Counted from the stretch's first letter, positions 54,330 to 63,719 are shown. The stretch: DNA of 64,000 nt from Pseudomonas sp. GR 6-02 (GCF_001655615.1 NZ_CP011567.1:5093001-5157000); one strand, 5' to 3'. Notes: generated from the letters alone by a model not told the origin. Numbers and translations: made by a program.

Positions 54330-55667
54330 ATGTCCACCACTCCTGCGCCGGCCAATCCAAAGGTTGGCTTCGTATCCCTGGGTTGCCCGAAAGCACTGGT
54401 CGACTCCGAGCGCATCCTTACCCAGCTGCGCATGGAAGGCTATGACGTTGTGTCCACTTATCAGGACGCCGACGTCGTGGTGGTCAATACCTGCGGCTTC
54501 ATCGACTCGGCCAAGGCTGAGTCCCTGGAAGTGATCGGCGAAGCCATCAAGGAAAACGGCAAGGTCATCGTGACCGGCTGCATGGGCGTCGAAGAAGGCA
54601 ATATCCGTAACGTGCACCCGAGTGTGCTGGCCGTGACCGGTCCGCAGCAGTACGAGCAAGTGGTCAACGCCGTGCACGACGTCGTGCCGCCGCGTCAGGA
54701 TCACAACCCGCTGATCGACCTGGTGCCGCCGCAAGGGATCAAACTGACCCCGCGCCACTACGCCTACCTGAAGATTTCCGAAGGCTGCAACCACAGCTGC
54801 AGCTTCTGCATCATCCCGTCGATGCGCGGCAAACTGGTCAGCCGTCCGGTCGGTGATGTTCTTGACGAGGCCCAGCGCCTGGTCAAGTCCGGTGTCAAAG
54901 AGCTGTTGGTGATTTCCCAGGACACCAGCGCCTACGGCGTCGACGTGAAATACCGCACCGGTTTCTGGAACGGCGCGCCGGTGAAAACCCGCATGACCGA
55001 ACTCTGCGAAGCCCTGAGCACCCTCGGCGTCTGGGTTCGCCTGCACTACGTTTATCCGTACCCGCACGTCGACGAGCTGATCCCGCTGATGGCCGCCGGG
55101 AAAATCCTGCCGTACCTGGACATCCCGTTCCAGCACGCCAGCCCGAAAGTCCTCAAAGCCATGAAACGCCCGGCTTTCGAAGACAAGACCCTGGCCCGCA
55201 TCAAGAACTGGCGCGAAACCTGCCCGGACCTGATCATCCGTTCGACCTTCATCGTCGGCTTCCCCGGCGAAACCGAAGAAGACTTCCAGTACCTGTTGAA
55301 CTGGCTGACCGAAGCCCAGCTGGACCGCGTCGGCTGCTTCCAGTACTCGCCGGTCGAAGGCGCACCGGCAAACGATCTGGACCTGGAGATCGTTCCGGAC
55401 GACGTCAAGCAAGACCGCTGGGATCGCTTCATGGCGCACCAGCAGGCCATCAGCTCGGCACGCCTGCAAATGCGCATCGGCCGTGAGATCGAAGTGCTGG
55501 TGGACGAAGTCGACGAGCAAGGCGCGGTTGGCCGCTGCTTCTTCGATGCCCCGGAAATCGACGGCAACGTGTTCATCGACAATGGCAGCAACCTGAAGCC
55601 GGGCGACAAGGTCTGGTGCAAAGTGACCGACGCCGACGAATACGACCTGTGGGCTGAACAGATCTAA
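54330..55667 (+). CDS. rimO: Ribosomal protein S12 methylthiotransferase RimO
   Basis: The 445-residue protein has the N-terminal MTTase domain with Cys in [16 protein letters not shown] near 20, [10 protein letters not shown] near 52 and TGCMGVEE near 86. The radical SAM Cys triad is CNHSCSFC near 155, and a TRAM domain lies at the C-terminus (from about 375). It adds a methylthio group to Asp88/89 of S12 with SAM and Fe-S clusters. The divergent kup start is 290 bases away. Confidence 0.96.
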   Translation: MSTTPAPANPKVGFVSLGCPKALVDSERILTQLRMEGYDVVSTYQDADVVVVNTCGFIDSAKAESLEVIGEAIKENGKVIVTGCMGVEEGNIRNVHPSVLAVTGPQQYEQVVNAVHDVVPPRQDHNPLIDLVPPQGIKLTPRHYAYLKISEGCNHSCSFCIIPSMRGKLVSRPVGDVLDEAQRLVKSGVKELLVISQDTSAYGVDVKYRTGFWNGAPVKTRMTELCEALSTLGVWVRLHYVYPYPHVDELIPLMAAGKILPYLDIPFQHASPKVLKAMKRPAFEDKTLARIKNWRETCPDLIIRSTFIVGFPGETEEDFQYLLNWLTEAQLDRVGCFQYSPVEGAPANDLDLEIVPDDVKQDRWDRFMAHQQAISSARLQMRIGREIEVLVDEVDEQGAVGRCFFDAPEIDGNVFIDNGSNLKPGDKVWCKVTDADEYDLWAEQI

Positions 55668-55681
55668 ACGCAAAAAATACG

Positions 55682-55719
55682 AAAAGCCCTGCTCTCTTGA
55701 CGAGATGCGGGGCTTTTTT
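55682..55719 (+). terminator. Terminator of rimO
   Basis: AAAAGCCCTGCTCTC is followed by TTGAC and GAGATGCGGGGCTTTTTT; the stem has a short mismatch. It ends in six T. Confidence 0.88.
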
Positions 55720-55792
55720 ACGTCTATCGTTTTGTGGGAGAAAAAACTCGCAGCCTTACAGGAACGGCTCTTAACAGAAGGAGCAAGCGGCC

Positions 55793-56266
55793 ATGCGCCA
55801 ACATTCGGTCATTTACACACCGAAACAGAGCGACTACGAAGAACTCACCCGCGTGTGGGAAGCCTCGGTGCGCGCTACCCATGACTTTCTGCCCGACAGC
55901 TACATCGAACTGCTGAAGAACCTGGTCCTGACCCGCTACCTCGACGCCGTCATGCTGATCTGCACCAAAGACTCGCGCCAGCGCATCACCGGGTTCGCCG
56001 GCGTGGCAGCGGGCAAGATCGAAATGCTGTTCATCGATCCGGATCACCGTGGCCAAGGCCTGGGCAAGCAATTACTGCGCTATGCCCTGGAACACCTGAA
56101 CGCCGATGAGCTGGACGTCAACGAGCAGAACCCACAGGCCCTGGGTTTTTACTTCAAGCAGGGCTTCGAGGTAATTGGTCGTTCGGAGCATGACGGTATG
56201 GGCCAGCCTTACCCGTTGCTGCACATGCGTTTGCGCCAGGGCCAGCAACTGGCGCGCAATGGCTGA
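55793..56266 (+). CDS. GNAT-family N-acetyltransferase
   Basis: The 157-residue protein has the GNAT acetyl-CoA motif (IEMLFIDPDHRGQGLGKQLLRYAL near 77-100, with the HRGQGLG pyrophosphate loop) and the C-terminal NEQNPQALGFYFKQGFEVIGRSEHDGMGQPYPLLHMRL. It is closest to YjaB/PanZ-like acetyltransferases. The substrate is unknown. GAAGGAG lies upstream of ATG 55793. Confidence 0.85.
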   Translation: MRQHSVIYTPKQSDYEELTRVWEASVRATHDFLPDSYIELLKNLVLTRYLDAVMLICTKDSRQRITGFAGVAAGKIEMLFIDPDHRGQGLGKQLLRYALEHLNADELDVNEQNPQALGFYFKQGFEVIGRSEHDGMGQPYPLLHMRLRQGQQLARNG

Positions 56267-56281
56267 CACACCATGGCGCCA

Positions 56282-56309
56282 TGTGGGAACGGGCTTGCTC
56301 GCTCCCACA
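56282..56309. repeat. Single REP hairpin
   Basis: TGTGGGAACGGGC and GCTCGCTCCCACA form an imperfect hairpin between the acetyltransferase and the pseudouridine-synthase-like gene. Confidence 0.75.
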
Positions 56310-56394
56310 TTAAAAACACATGAGGCAAATGGACCCGCGATTAACCGGCGCCAGGCAGGTACAATGCCCACCCCTTTTTTGTTACGGCCCTGTC

Positions 56395-57105
56395 ATGACT
56401 GACCCGATTCGTCTCTCCAAACGCCTCATCGAACTCGTCGGCTGCTCCCGTCGGGAGGCTGAGCTGTTCATCGAGGGCGGCTGGGTCACCGTCGACGGTG
56501 AAGTCATCGACGAGCCGCAGTTCAAGGTCGACACCCAGAAAGTCGAGCTCGACCCAGAGGCCAAGGCCACTGCGCCGGAGCCGGTGACCATCCTGATGAA
56601 CGTCCCGGCGGGCATGGACGCGGACAGCGCCATGGCGACCCTCAGCGCCGCGACCCTGAGCGAAGAACACCGCTACGGCAAACGTCCGCTCAAGGGTCAC
56701 TTCCTGCGCCTGACCGCCAGCGCCGACCTGCAGGCCAACGCCAGCGGTCTGCTGGTGTTCACCCAGGACTGGAAGATTCTGCGCAAACTCACCGCCGATG
56801 CCAGCAAGATCGAGCAGGAATATGTGGTCGAGGTCGAAGGCGACATGGTGGCTCACGGCCTCAACCGCCTGAACCACGGCCTGACGTACAAGGGCAAGGA
56901 ACTGCCGCCGGTCAAGGCCAGCTGGCAGAACGAAAACCGCCTGCGCTTTGCCATGAAAAACCCACAACCGGGCGTGATCGCCCTGTTCTGCCAGGCCGTC
57001 GGCCTCAAGGTCGTCGCCATCCGCCGCATCCGCATCGGCGGTGTGTCCATCGGCAAAGTGCCCGTGGGGCAATGGCGCTACCTGTCCGGCAAAGAGAAGT
57101 TCTAA
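56395..57105 (+). CDS. RsuA/RluB-family pseudouridine-synthase-like protein without the catalytic Asp
   Basis: The 236-residue protein has an S4 RNA-binding domain (residues 4-50, RLSKRLIELVGCSRREAELFIEGG) and a catalytic-type fold with the C-terminal VGLKVVAIRRIRIGGV near 208-223. At the motif R-L-D-x-x-x-x-G-L-L, which carries the catalytic Asp, the sequence is A-D-L-Q-A-N-A-S-G-L-L, so Gln113 stands for Asp. It may bind rRNA without modifying it, or use Asp111. TACAAT at 56360 may be its -10 element. ATG 56395 is the conserved start. Confidence 0.82.
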   Translation: MTDPIRLSKRLIELVGCSRREAELFIEGGWVTVDGEVIDEPQFKVDTQKVELDPEAKATAPEPVTILMNVPAGMDADSAMATLSAATLSEEHRYGKRPLKGHFLRLTASADLQANASGLLVFTQDWKILRKLTADASKIEQEYVVEVEGDMVAHGLNRLNHGLTYKGKELPPVKASWQNENRLRFAMKNPQPGVIALFCQAVGLKVVAIRRIRIGGVSIGKVPVGQWRYLSGKEKF

Positions 57106-57180
57106 GGCTTTTCCCGCCGCCATACATTCCGGCGCCGCAGCTTCATGCGGCGCCCACAGCGAAATATCAGGACTGCACAC

Positions 57181-57651
57181 ATGATTCATAACGACGTACT
57201 GCGCAGCGTGCGCTACATGCTCGACATCAGCGACAAGAAAGTCATCGAGATCATCAAGCTCGGCGGCATGGACGTCACTCTGGAAGACCTGGTGACATAC
57301 CTCGACAAGAAAGAAGAAGACGAGGAAGGTTTCGTACGCTGCCCGGACGAAGTCATGGCGCATTTCCTCGATGGCCTGGTGATCTTCAAGCGTGGCAAGG
57401 ACGAAAGCCGTCCGCCGCAGCCGATCGAAGTGCCGGTGACCAACAACATCATCCTGAAGAAGTTGCGCGTCGCCTTCGAACTGAAGGAAGACGACATGCA
57501 CGCCATCCTCAAGGCCGCCGAGTTCCCGGTGTCCAAGCCTGAGCTGAGCGCGCTGTTCCGCAAGTTCGGCCACACTAACTACCGCCCGTGCGGCGATCAA
57601 TTGCTGCGCAACTTCCTCAAGGGCCTGACCCTGCGCGTGCGCCCGCAGTAA
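57181..57651 (+). CDS. DUF1456 family protein (YehS-like)
   Basis: The 156-residue protein contains two DUF1456 repeats of about 65 residues, beginning NDVLRSVRYMLDISDKKVIEII and NNIILKKLRVAFELKEDDMHAIL. E. coli YehS is the model, with unknown function. It follows the pseudouridine-synthase-like gene by 75 bases, so cotranscription is possible. Confidence 0.88.
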   Translation: MIHNDVLRSVRYMLDISDKKVIEIIKLGGMDVTLEDLVTYLDKKEEDEEGFVRCPDEVMAHFLDGLVIFKRGKDESRPPQPIEVPVTNNIILKKLRVAFELKEDDMHAILKAAEFPVSKPELSALFRKFGHTNYRPCGDQLLRNFLKGLTLRVRPQ

Positions 57652-57667
57652 ATCGCGCCGCGCGCCC

Positions 57668-57733
57668 TGTAGGAGCCGGCTAGCTGGCGATGGCGATCTT
57701 GAGAACGCCATCGCCAGCAAGCCGGCTCCTACA
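57668..57733. repeat. REPIN (GTAGGAGCCGGCTTGCTGGCGAT family)
   Basis: TGTAGGAGCCGGCTAGCTGGCGATGGCG is inverted as CGCCATCGCCAGCAAGCCGGCTCCTACA with a short loop. The same family recurs at 59571. Confidence 0.92.
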
Positions 57734-57844
57734 AGCGCGGTCGCAGACCAATCTGTATAGATGTTCATTCCGCGCAAAAATAGTGGCTCCGCTTCCGGCG
57801 GCTGAAGACTAGGGTGTATTGACCCTCAGCTCTCAGGACTCGCC

Positions 57845-58615
57845 ATGCATCCCTACTTCTCTCTGCAAGGCCGCACCGCTCTGGTGACCGGCGGCACCCG
57901 CGGTATCGGCAAAATGATCGCCAAGGCTTATGTCGAGGCCGGCGCCATCGTGTACGTGTGCGCCCGGGATGCCGAAGCCTGTCAGCAAACTGCCGATGAG
58001 CTGAGTGCCTTCGGGATTTGCCACGCCATGGCCGCCAACCTGGCGCATGAAGAAGGCGTTCAACAACTGGCCGCGCAATTGAGCGAACAGATCGGTCAGC
58101 TGGATATTCTGGTGAACAATGCCGGTACCACCTGGGGTGCGCCGCTGGAGAGTTACCCGGTCAAGGGCTGGGAAAAAGTCATGCAGCTCAACGTCACCTC
58201 AGTGTTCAACTGCATCCAGCAATTTCTACCGCTGCTGCGCAAGGCCGGTTCGGCGGCGAATCCGGCACGGATCATCAACATTGGCTCGGTGGCCGGGATT
58301 TCTTCCTTCGGCGAACAGGCGTATGCCTACGGCCCGAGCAAAGCCGCCCTGCATCAACTGTCGCGGATTCTGGCGCGAGAGTTGGTGAGCCAGCACATCA
58401 ACGTCAACGTAATCGCACCGGGACGTTTCCCGAGCAAGATGACTCAGCACATCGGCAACGATGAGCAGGCGCTGGCCGAGGACACGGCGTTGATTCCGAT
58501 GAAGCGCTGGGGCCGGGAGGAAGAAATGGCGGCGCTGGCGATCAGCCTGGCGAGTACGGCCGGGGCGTATATGACCGGGAATGTCATTCCTTTGGATGGC
58601 GGGTTTAGTCTCTAG
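57845..58615 (+). CDS. rhlG: RhlG-type NADP-dependent beta-ketoacyl reductase (SDR)
   Basis: The 256-residue SDR has GGTRGIG at 16-22, NNAG at 91-94, Ser149 and Y-x-x-x-K in YAYGPSKAALHQL (Tyr162, Lys166). The sequence MHPYFSLQGRTALVTGG and the tail MTGNVIPLDGGF match RhlG of P. aeruginosa as I remember it, over the same length. RhlG was first linked to rhamnolipid precursors, but later structural work found little acyl-ACP activity, so its natural substrate is open. REP elements flank it on both sides. Confidence 0.88.
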   Translation: MHPYFSLQGRTALVTGGTRGIGKMIAKAYVEAGAIVYVCARDAEACQQTADELSAFGICHAMAANLAHEEGVQQLAAQLSEQIGQLDILVNNAGTTWGAPLESYPVKGWEKVMQLNVTSVFNCIQQFLPLLRKAGSAANPARIINIGSVAGISSFGEQAYAYGPSKAALHQLSRILARELVSQHINVNVIAPGRFPSKMTQHIGNDEQALAEDTALIPMKRWGREEEMAALAISLASTAGAYMTGNVIPLDGGFSL

Positions 58616-58630
58616 ATCGGCGGCGCGGCT

Positions 58631-58722
58631 ATCGCGGGCAAGCCACGCTCCCACAGGTTTTATGCCGTACACAACATTTGCGTTCACTCGAGAACCTTGT
58701 GGGAGCGTGGCTTGCCCGCGAT
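58631..58722. repeat. REPIN (GTGGGAGCGTGGCTTGCCCGCGAT family)
   Basis: ATCGCGGGCAAGCCACGCTCCCACA is inverted as TGTGGGAGCGTGGCTTGCCCGCGAT, with about 40 bases between. Confidence 0.92.
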
Positions 58723-58800
58723 GACGGAGTAATAGGCAGCACCGATCTCGAGGCCGCTCGGGTTATCATGCCGCCCTAATCCCGGCCTCGACCCCAGACC

Positions 58801-59499
58801 ATGACCTACAGCGTTTCCCCCATCGGCTTCGTGCGCTCCTGCTTCAAGGAGAAGTTCGCCATTCCGCGTCAACCGCAACTGGCCCCGGCCGCTCGGGGCG
58901 TACTGGAGCTGGTGGCGCCGTTTGATCAGGGTGATGCGGTGCAGGGGCTGGAGCAGGTCAGCCATGTGTGGCTGCTGTTCCTGTTCCATCAAGCGCTGGA
59001 AGAAAAGCCACGCCTCAAAGTCCGCCCGCCGCGCCTGGGCGGTAACAAATCCATGGGCGTGTTCGCCACCCGCGCAACGCATCGTCCTAATGGCATCGGC
59101 CAGTCGGTGGTCAAACTGGACAAGGTCGAAGCCAATCGACTGTGGATCTCCGGCATCGACTTGCTGGACGGCACGCCAGTTCTCGACATCAAACCTTACG
59201 TGCCCTACGCCGACATCATCGACACGGCGTCCAACGACATCGCCAGCGCCCCGCCGCTGCTGATTCCCGTGCAGTGGACGGACTCGGCCCTGCAACAGGC
59301 CCACGGCCACGCTCAGCGGCTTGGCGAACCTCTGGTCGAGTTGATCGAGCAATGCCTGGCACAAGACCCACGCCCGGCGTACCAGATTCCTACGCCTGAG
59401 CGCGAATACGGCGCGCAGTTCTGGGATCTGGATGTGCGCTGGCATTATCCTGAGACGGGCGTGATCCGCGTCCTGGAAGTCATTCCCGCAAAAGCCTGA
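58801..59499 (+). CDS. trmO: tRNA t6A37 N6-methyltransferase TrmO
   Basis: The 232-residue protein has the TsaA/TrmO beta-barrel with IGFVRSCFKEKFAIPRQPQL near 7-26, FATRATHRPNGIGQSVVKL near 85-103 and LDIKPYVPYAD near 130. It methylates the N6 of threonylcarbamoyladenosine 37 in threonine tRNAs with SAM. A C-terminal extension of about 80 residues is normal. A TTATCAT sequence near 58763 may be its -10. Confidence 0.92.
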   Translation: MTYSVSPIGFVRSCFKEKFAIPRQPQLAPAARGVLELVAPFDQGDAVQGLEQVSHVWLLFLFHQALEEKPRLKVRPPRLGGNKSMGVFATRATHRPNGIGQSVVKLDKVEANRLWISGIDLLDGTPVLDIKPYVPYADIIDTASNDIASAPPLLIPVQWTDSALQQAHGHAQRLGEPLVELIEQCLAQDPRPAYQIPTPEREYGAQFWDLDVRWHYPETGVIRVLEVIPAKA

Positions 59500-59511
59500 A
59501 CCCCGGAAACG

Positions 59512-59550
59512 AAAAAGCCCGCATGACCTTCTCAGGTCATGCGGGCTTTT
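59512..59550 (+). terminator. Terminator of trmO
   Basis: AAAAAGCCCGCATGACCT pairs with AGGTCATGCGGGCTTTT around TCTC. It starts 13 bases after the stop codon. Confidence 0.93.
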
Positions 59551-59570
59551 CTGTGCACTACGCCATTGAA

Positions 59571-59636
59571 TGTAGGAGCCGGCTTGCTGGCGATAGCGCT
59601 TTGAAGTTTGCCATCGCCAGCAAGCCGGCTCCTACA
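59571..59636. repeat. REPIN (GTAGGAGCCGGCTTGCTGGCGAT family)
   Basis: TGTAGGAGCCGGCTTGCTGGCGAT is inverted as ATCGCCAGCAAGCCGGCTCCTACA, with a linker of about 18 bases. It lies between trmO and the convergent fpr gene. Confidence 0.93.
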
Positions 59637-59648
59637 AGTGACCTTCGG

Positions 59649-60428
59649 TCACTTCTCGACGAACGCCCGCTCGATCAGGTAATCACCCGGCTCGCGCATC
59701 CGCGGCGAAACAGTCAGGCCGAAGCTGTTCAACACTTCGCTGGTCTCGTCGAGCATGCTCGGGCTGCCGCACAGCATGGCGCGGTCGTCCTGCGGGTTGA
59801 TCGGCGGCAGGCCGATGTCGCTGAACAGCTTGCCGCTGCGCATCAGGTCGGTCAGGCGGCCTTCATTTTCGAACGGCTCGCGGGTCACGGTCGGGTAGTA
59901 GATCAACTTGTCACGCAGGGCCTCACCGAAGAACTCGTTCTGCGGCAGGTGCTCGGTGATGAATTCGCGGTAAGCGACTTCGTTGACGTAACGCACGCCG
60001 TGGCACAGGATCACCTTTTCGAAACGCTCGTAGGTTTCCGGGTCCTGGATGACGCTCATGAACGGCGCCAGACCGGTGCCGGTGCTGAGCAGGTACAAAT
60101 GCTTGCCAGGCTTCAAGTCATCCAGCACCAGGGTGCCGGTAGGCTTCTTGCTGATGATGATCTCGTCGCCTTCCTTCAGATGCTGCAACTGGGAAGTCAG
60201 CGGGCCATCAGGCACTTTGATGCTGAAGAACTCGAGATGCTCTTCCCAGTTCGGGCTGGCAATCGAGTAAGCGCGCATGAGCGGCCGGCCGTTGGGCTGT
60301 TGCAGGCCGATCATCACGAACTGACCGTTCTCGAAGCGCAGGCCCGGATCGCGGGTGCACTTGAAGCTGAACAGAGTGTCGTTCCAGTGATGAACACTGA
60401 GGACACGCTCGTGGTTCATGTTGCTCAT
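59649..60428 (-). CDS. fpr: Ferredoxin-NADP+ reductase
   Basis: The 259-residue protein has the FAD motif RAYSIASPNW near 51-60, KKPTGTLVLDDL near 92, the NADP motif LLSTGTGLAPFMSVI near 110-124 and the C-terminal CGSPSMLDETSEVLNSFGL near 218. It passes electrons between NADPH and ferredoxin or flavodoxin and helps after superoxide stress. It is divergent from the LysR gene finR, which is known to activate fpr in P. putida. ATG 60428 fits the family start MSNMNHERVL. Confidence 0.94.
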   Translation of the reverse strand: MSNMNHERVLSVHHWNDTLFSFKCTRDPGLRFENGQFVMIGLQQPNGRPLMRAYSIASPNWEEHLEFFSIKVPDGPLTSQLQHLKEGDEIIISKKPTGTLVLDDLKPGKHLYLLSTGTGLAPFMSVIQDPETYERFEKVILCHGVRYVNEVAYREFITEHLPQNEFFGEALRDKLIYYPTVTREPFENEGRLTDLMRSGKLFSDIGLPPINPQDDRAMLCGSPSMLDETSEVLNSFGLTVSPRMREPGDYLIERAFVEK

Positions 60429-60550
60429 GTACGTGGGACTCCTGGAGATTTTGCCTGCGCCAATGATGTGCACAATTGCATCGCATTCTAATGGCAGCGA
60501 CAATATCTGTTAAATGGATTATTAAGATAAGGGTTATCGGTTATATCGAT

Positions 60551-61477
60551 ATGCGATTTACTCTCCGTCAACTTCAAGTATTCGTCGCCGTCGCCCAGCA
60601 GGAAAGCGTATCCCGTGCCGCGGGCCTGCTCAACCTCTCGCAATCGGCGGCGAGCACCTCGATCACCGAGCTGGAGCGCCAGTGCAGCTGTCAACTGTTC
60701 GATCGCGCCGGCAAACGGCTGAGCCTCAACGCACTCGGCAAACAGCTATTGCCGCAAGCGGTGGCCCTGCTCGATCAGGCCAAGGAAATCGAAGACTTGC
60801 TCAACGGCAAGTCCGGTTTCGGCTCCCTGGCGGTCGGTGCGACCCTGACCATCGGCAATTACCTGGCCACCCTGCTGATCGGCAGCTTCATGCAGCGCCA
60901 TCCGGAAAGCCAGGTGAAGCTGCATGTGCAGAACACCGCCAACATCGTGCAACAGGTGGCTCACTATGAAATTGATCTGGGTCTAATCGAAGGCGACTGC
61001 AGCCATCCGGACATCGAAGTGCAGAGCTGGGTCGAAGATGAACTGGTGGTGTTCTGCGCGCCCCAGCATCCGCTGGCTCAACGCGGTATTGCCACCATGG
61101 AGGAGCTGAGTCATGAGGCGTGGATTCTCCGAGAACAAGGCTCGGGCACGCGGCTGACCTTTGACCAGGCCATGCGTCACCACCGCAGCGCGCTGAACAT
61201 TCGCCTGGAACTGGAACACACCGAAGCGATCAAGCGCGCGGTGGAGTCAGGGTTGGGGATTGGCTGCATTTCGCGCCTGGCGCTGCGCGATGCGTTCCGT
61301 CGTGGCAGCCTGGTGCCGGTAGAAACACCGGATCTGGACCTGGCGCGGCAGTTCTATTTCATCTGGCACAAACAGAAATATCAGACCTCGGCGATGCGCG
61401 AGTTCCTCGAGCTGTGCCGCGCCTTCACCGCCGGGGTTCAGCGCAGCGACGAGATCGTTCTGCCTGCCATCGCTTAA
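60551..61477 (+). CDS. finR: LysR-type regulator FinR
   Basis: The 308-residue protein has the winged helix-turn-helix at 4-62 (SVSRAAGLLNLSQSAASTSITELE) and a substrate domain with IGNYLATLLIGSFMQRHPESQ near 90-112. The neighbour fpr, divergent with 122 bases between the starts, matches the fpr-finR layout of P. putida, where FinR induces fpr under superoxide and also affects sulphur metabolism. The intergenic part near 60520-60550 is AT-rich with T-N11-A-like spacing (TTATCGGTTATATCGATAT). The stop overlaps the convergent dgkA stop. Confidence 0.88.
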   Translation: MRFTLRQLQVFVAVAQQESVSRAAGLLNLSQSAASTSITELERQCSCQLFDRAGKRLSLNALGKQLLPQAVALLDQAKEIEDLLNGKSGFGSLAVGATLTIGNYLATLLIGSFMQRHPESQVKLHVQNTANIVQQVAHYEIDLGLIEGDCSHPDIEVQSWVEDELVVFCAPQHPLAQRGIATMEELSHEAWILREQGSGTRLTFDQAMRHHRSALNIRLELEHTEAIKRAVESGLGIGCISRLALRDAFRRGSLVPVETPDLDLARQFYFIWHKQKYQTSAMREFLELCRAFTAGVQRSDEIVLPAIA

Positions 61478-61836
61478 AGCAGGATCACCGCCCACACCAG
61501 TGCGATCATGCTCAATGCCACGAGTTGAGCGGCACTGCCCATGTCCTTGGCGTTCTTGGACAGTGGGTGCCGCTCCAGGGAAATGCGGTCGATGGCCGCT
61601 TCGACCGCCGAGTTGAGCAATTCGACGATCAGCGCCAACAGGCAGACTGCAATCAGCAGCGCCTGCTCGACACGGCTGACATTCAGGAAGAACGACAGCG
61701 GAATCAGGATGGCATTGAGCAACACCAGTTGCCGGAAGGCCGCCTCGCCAGTGAAGGCCGCGCGCAGGCCGTCAAAGGAATAGCCGGAGGCGTTGAGGAT
61801 GCGTTTTAGGCCGGTCTGGCCTTTGAAAGGTGACAT
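61474..61836 (-). CDS. dgkA: Diacylglycerol kinase
   Basis: The 120-residue protein is a full-length DgkA with three membrane segments (about 32-50, 56-78, 98-118) and the conserved KRILNASGYSFDGLRAAFTGEAAFRQL near 11-37 and ELLNSAVEAAIDRISLERHPLSKNAKDMGSAAQL near 71-104 (ATP and metal site). It phosphorylates diacylglycerol, recycling lipid from membrane-derived oligosaccharide synthesis. It lies downstream of erdR, as in the PA3603-PA3604 order. Confidence 0.94.
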   Translation of the reverse strand: MSPFKGQTGLKRILNASGYSFDGLRAAFTGEAAFRQLVLLNAILIPLSFFLNVSRVEQALLIAVCLLALIVELLNSAVEAAIDRISLERHPLSKNAKDMGSAAQLVALSMIALVWAVILL

Positions 61837-61911
61837 AGAGTAAGCAACTGACCAAAAAGGAGTGGGAAAGCTAGATTAAGCAAAGTCAAAAAAGCGTGAA
61901 TACATAACACC

Positions 61912-62562
61912 TTAGTGGCTCGAAATTGACTCAAGTTGTTGCAAGAGCAGCGCCGCCTGAGTCCGGGTCCGTACATTCAGCTTACGGAAAATCGCGGTGA
62001 CGTGGGCCTTGATCGTCGCTTCGGAAACGCTCAATTCGTAAGCAATCTGCTTGTTCAGCAAACCTTCACAGACCATGGTCAACACCCGGAACTGCTGGGG
62101 CGTCAGGCTGGCCAGGCCTTCACTGGCAGCCTTGGCTTCGTCGGAAACGCTGACGGCTTCGAAGGCCTGGGGCGGCCAGAAAACATCACCATCGAGCACC
62201 GCGCGTACGGCTTTTTGAATGACACTCAAGTCACTGGACTTGGGAATGAAACCGCTGGCGCCGAATTCACGGGACTTCACCATTATCGACGCTTCTTCCT
62301 GCGCCGACACCATCACCACTGGAATCTGCGGGTACTGACCGCGCAACAGCACCAGCCCGGAAAAACCGTAGGCCCCTGGCATGTTCAGGTCCAGCAACAC
62401 CAGGTCCCAATCGGCCTTTTCGGTCAGACGACTTTCCAGCTCGGCAATGCTCGCCACTTCCACCAGCCGGACATCAGGGCCCAGGCCCAGGGTCAATGCT
62501 TGATGCAAGGCACTACGAAAAAGAGGGTGGTCATCGGCAATCAGGATTTCGTATGTGGCCAT
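61912..62562 (-). CDS. erdR: NarL/LuxR-family response regulator ErdR
   Basis: The 216-residue protein has a receiver domain (DDHPLFRSAL near 10, phospho-acceptor Asp in LVLLDLNMPG near 57, Lys in GFIPKSS near 108) and a LuxR-type helix-turn-helix (LTPQQFRVLTMVCEGLLNKQIAYELSVSEATIKAH near 153-187). ErdR orthologues control ethanol oxidation and acetate use genes in pseudomonads. No sensor kinase gene is adjacent. The 200 bases upstream (62563-62771) carry no further gene that I can see. Confidence 0.9.
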   Translation of the reverse strand: MATYEILIADDHPLFRSALHQALTLGLGPDVRLVEVASIAELESRLTEKADWDLVLLDLNMPGAYGFSGLVLLRGQYPQIPVVMVSAQEEASIMVKSREFGASGFIPKSSDLSVIQKAVRAVLDGDVFWPPQAFEAVSVSDEAKAASEGLASLTPQQFRVLTMVCEGLLNKQIAYELSVSEATIKAHVTAIFRKLNVRTRTQAALLLQQLESISSH

Positions 62563-62771
62563 TTTTCAAATGATCCTGTTTTTCAAACAACTCCAGGTGC
62601 AGCCACGCAGATGCACCAACAGGGCACGTTCAACGCCAATCACATGGCTATTCACGTAAAAATACGGCGTATCAAACGATGGCCGCGCCCCAATCGGCGC
62701 CAAGCATGCCCAGCGAAACCGGGGTGGTCAAGATACATAACCGGTACAGTTCTTTGCAGTATGGGCGACAA

Positions 62772-63530
62772 TCAGAACATGGCGGGGACGTCGTTATGAA
62801 CAAACCGCATCAGCTCGGCGTGGGCCGGTGTGGCGAGGTTCATGTCCAGCTGTTTTTTCGCGTCCAGATAATGCTGACTGAACACGTCAAAATAAGCGTC
62901 CAGCGCTGACGCAGCCTCGGTATCACCGGCCAGATCGAGACACAGTGCAGCCACTTCAGCGGTGCATAAATGTTCGCTACGGGTGGAGCGGCGCAGTCGA
63001 TAACGTGACAGTTTTTCGGGCAGCAGGCTCAAGATCGGCAAGCGATCAAAATACGGGCTCTTGCGAAAGATCTTACGGGCTTCGGTCCAGGTGGCGTCCA
63101 GCAGAATGAACAGCGGGCGCTTGGTGCTATCGACCGCGACACTGTGGGTAACTCGCTCGGGTTCGACGTATTCGCCCGGAAACACCAGGTACGGTTGCCA
63201 TTGCGGATCGGCCAACAGCGCCAGCAGTTGCTCATCAGTCTCGGTACGCGACCAGATGAATGCATGATTGTCGCGCACCACATCAGCGATCAGCCAACCG
63301 GTGTTACTTGGCTTGAATACTTCTTTGTTGGTCATGATCAGGCACACGCCCGAGCGGGCCTCGACCGACGGGCGCCAGGCACACAGGCAATGACTTTCAA
63401 TCACGCGGCAATCACGGCATCGCGGCGCTCTCCAGCCACGGGCCTGAATCGGCTTGATGCCCTCCTCCTCTCGCTGATCGCGCAAGCGGGCGACGGCGTT
63501 TGCGGCAAAGCGCGGGGTGACAGGGTTCAT
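62772..63530 (-). CDS. DTW-domain tRNA-uridine aminocarboxypropyltransferase
   Basis: The 252-residue protein has four Cys in CRDCRVIESHCLCAW near 38-52 (zinc), the DTW-type motif DATWTEARK near 145-153 (usually D-x-T-W) and SRYRLRR near 178. DTW proteins transfer the aminocarboxypropyl group of SAM to uridine in tRNA (acp3U at 47 for TapT). I chose ATG 63530 (MNPVTPRF); a GTG at 63542 would add four residues. It is the neighbour of erdR in the same direction. Confidence 0.85.
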   Translation of the reverse strand: MNPVTPRFAANAVARLRDQREEEGIKPIQARGWRAPRCRDCRVIESHCLCAWRPSVEARSGVCLIMTNKEVFKPSNTGWLIADVVRDNHAFIWSRTETDEQLLALLADPQWQPYLVFPGEYVEPERVTHSVAVDSTKRPLFILLDATWTEARKIFRKSPYFDRLPILSLLPEKLSRYRLRRSTRSEHLCTAEVAALCLDLAGDTEAASALDAYFDVFSQHYLDAKKQLDMNLATPAHAELMRFVHNDVPAMF

Positions 63531-63719
63531 CGCAGGCAGCACCGTAGTGGATGGAAAATCGACACGAAAAACACTCGCAAGGGCAAAAAGTCGCGGCAGT
63601 TTATCAGAGCAGCCGGTGCAAGCCTGTACCGCTCAGACCTCCTCCCCTATAATTCGCCGCCACTGAACGCACAGTCATGTGCCTGGTCGAACCACCAGTC
63701 ACTGAACCAGGAGAGTTTC

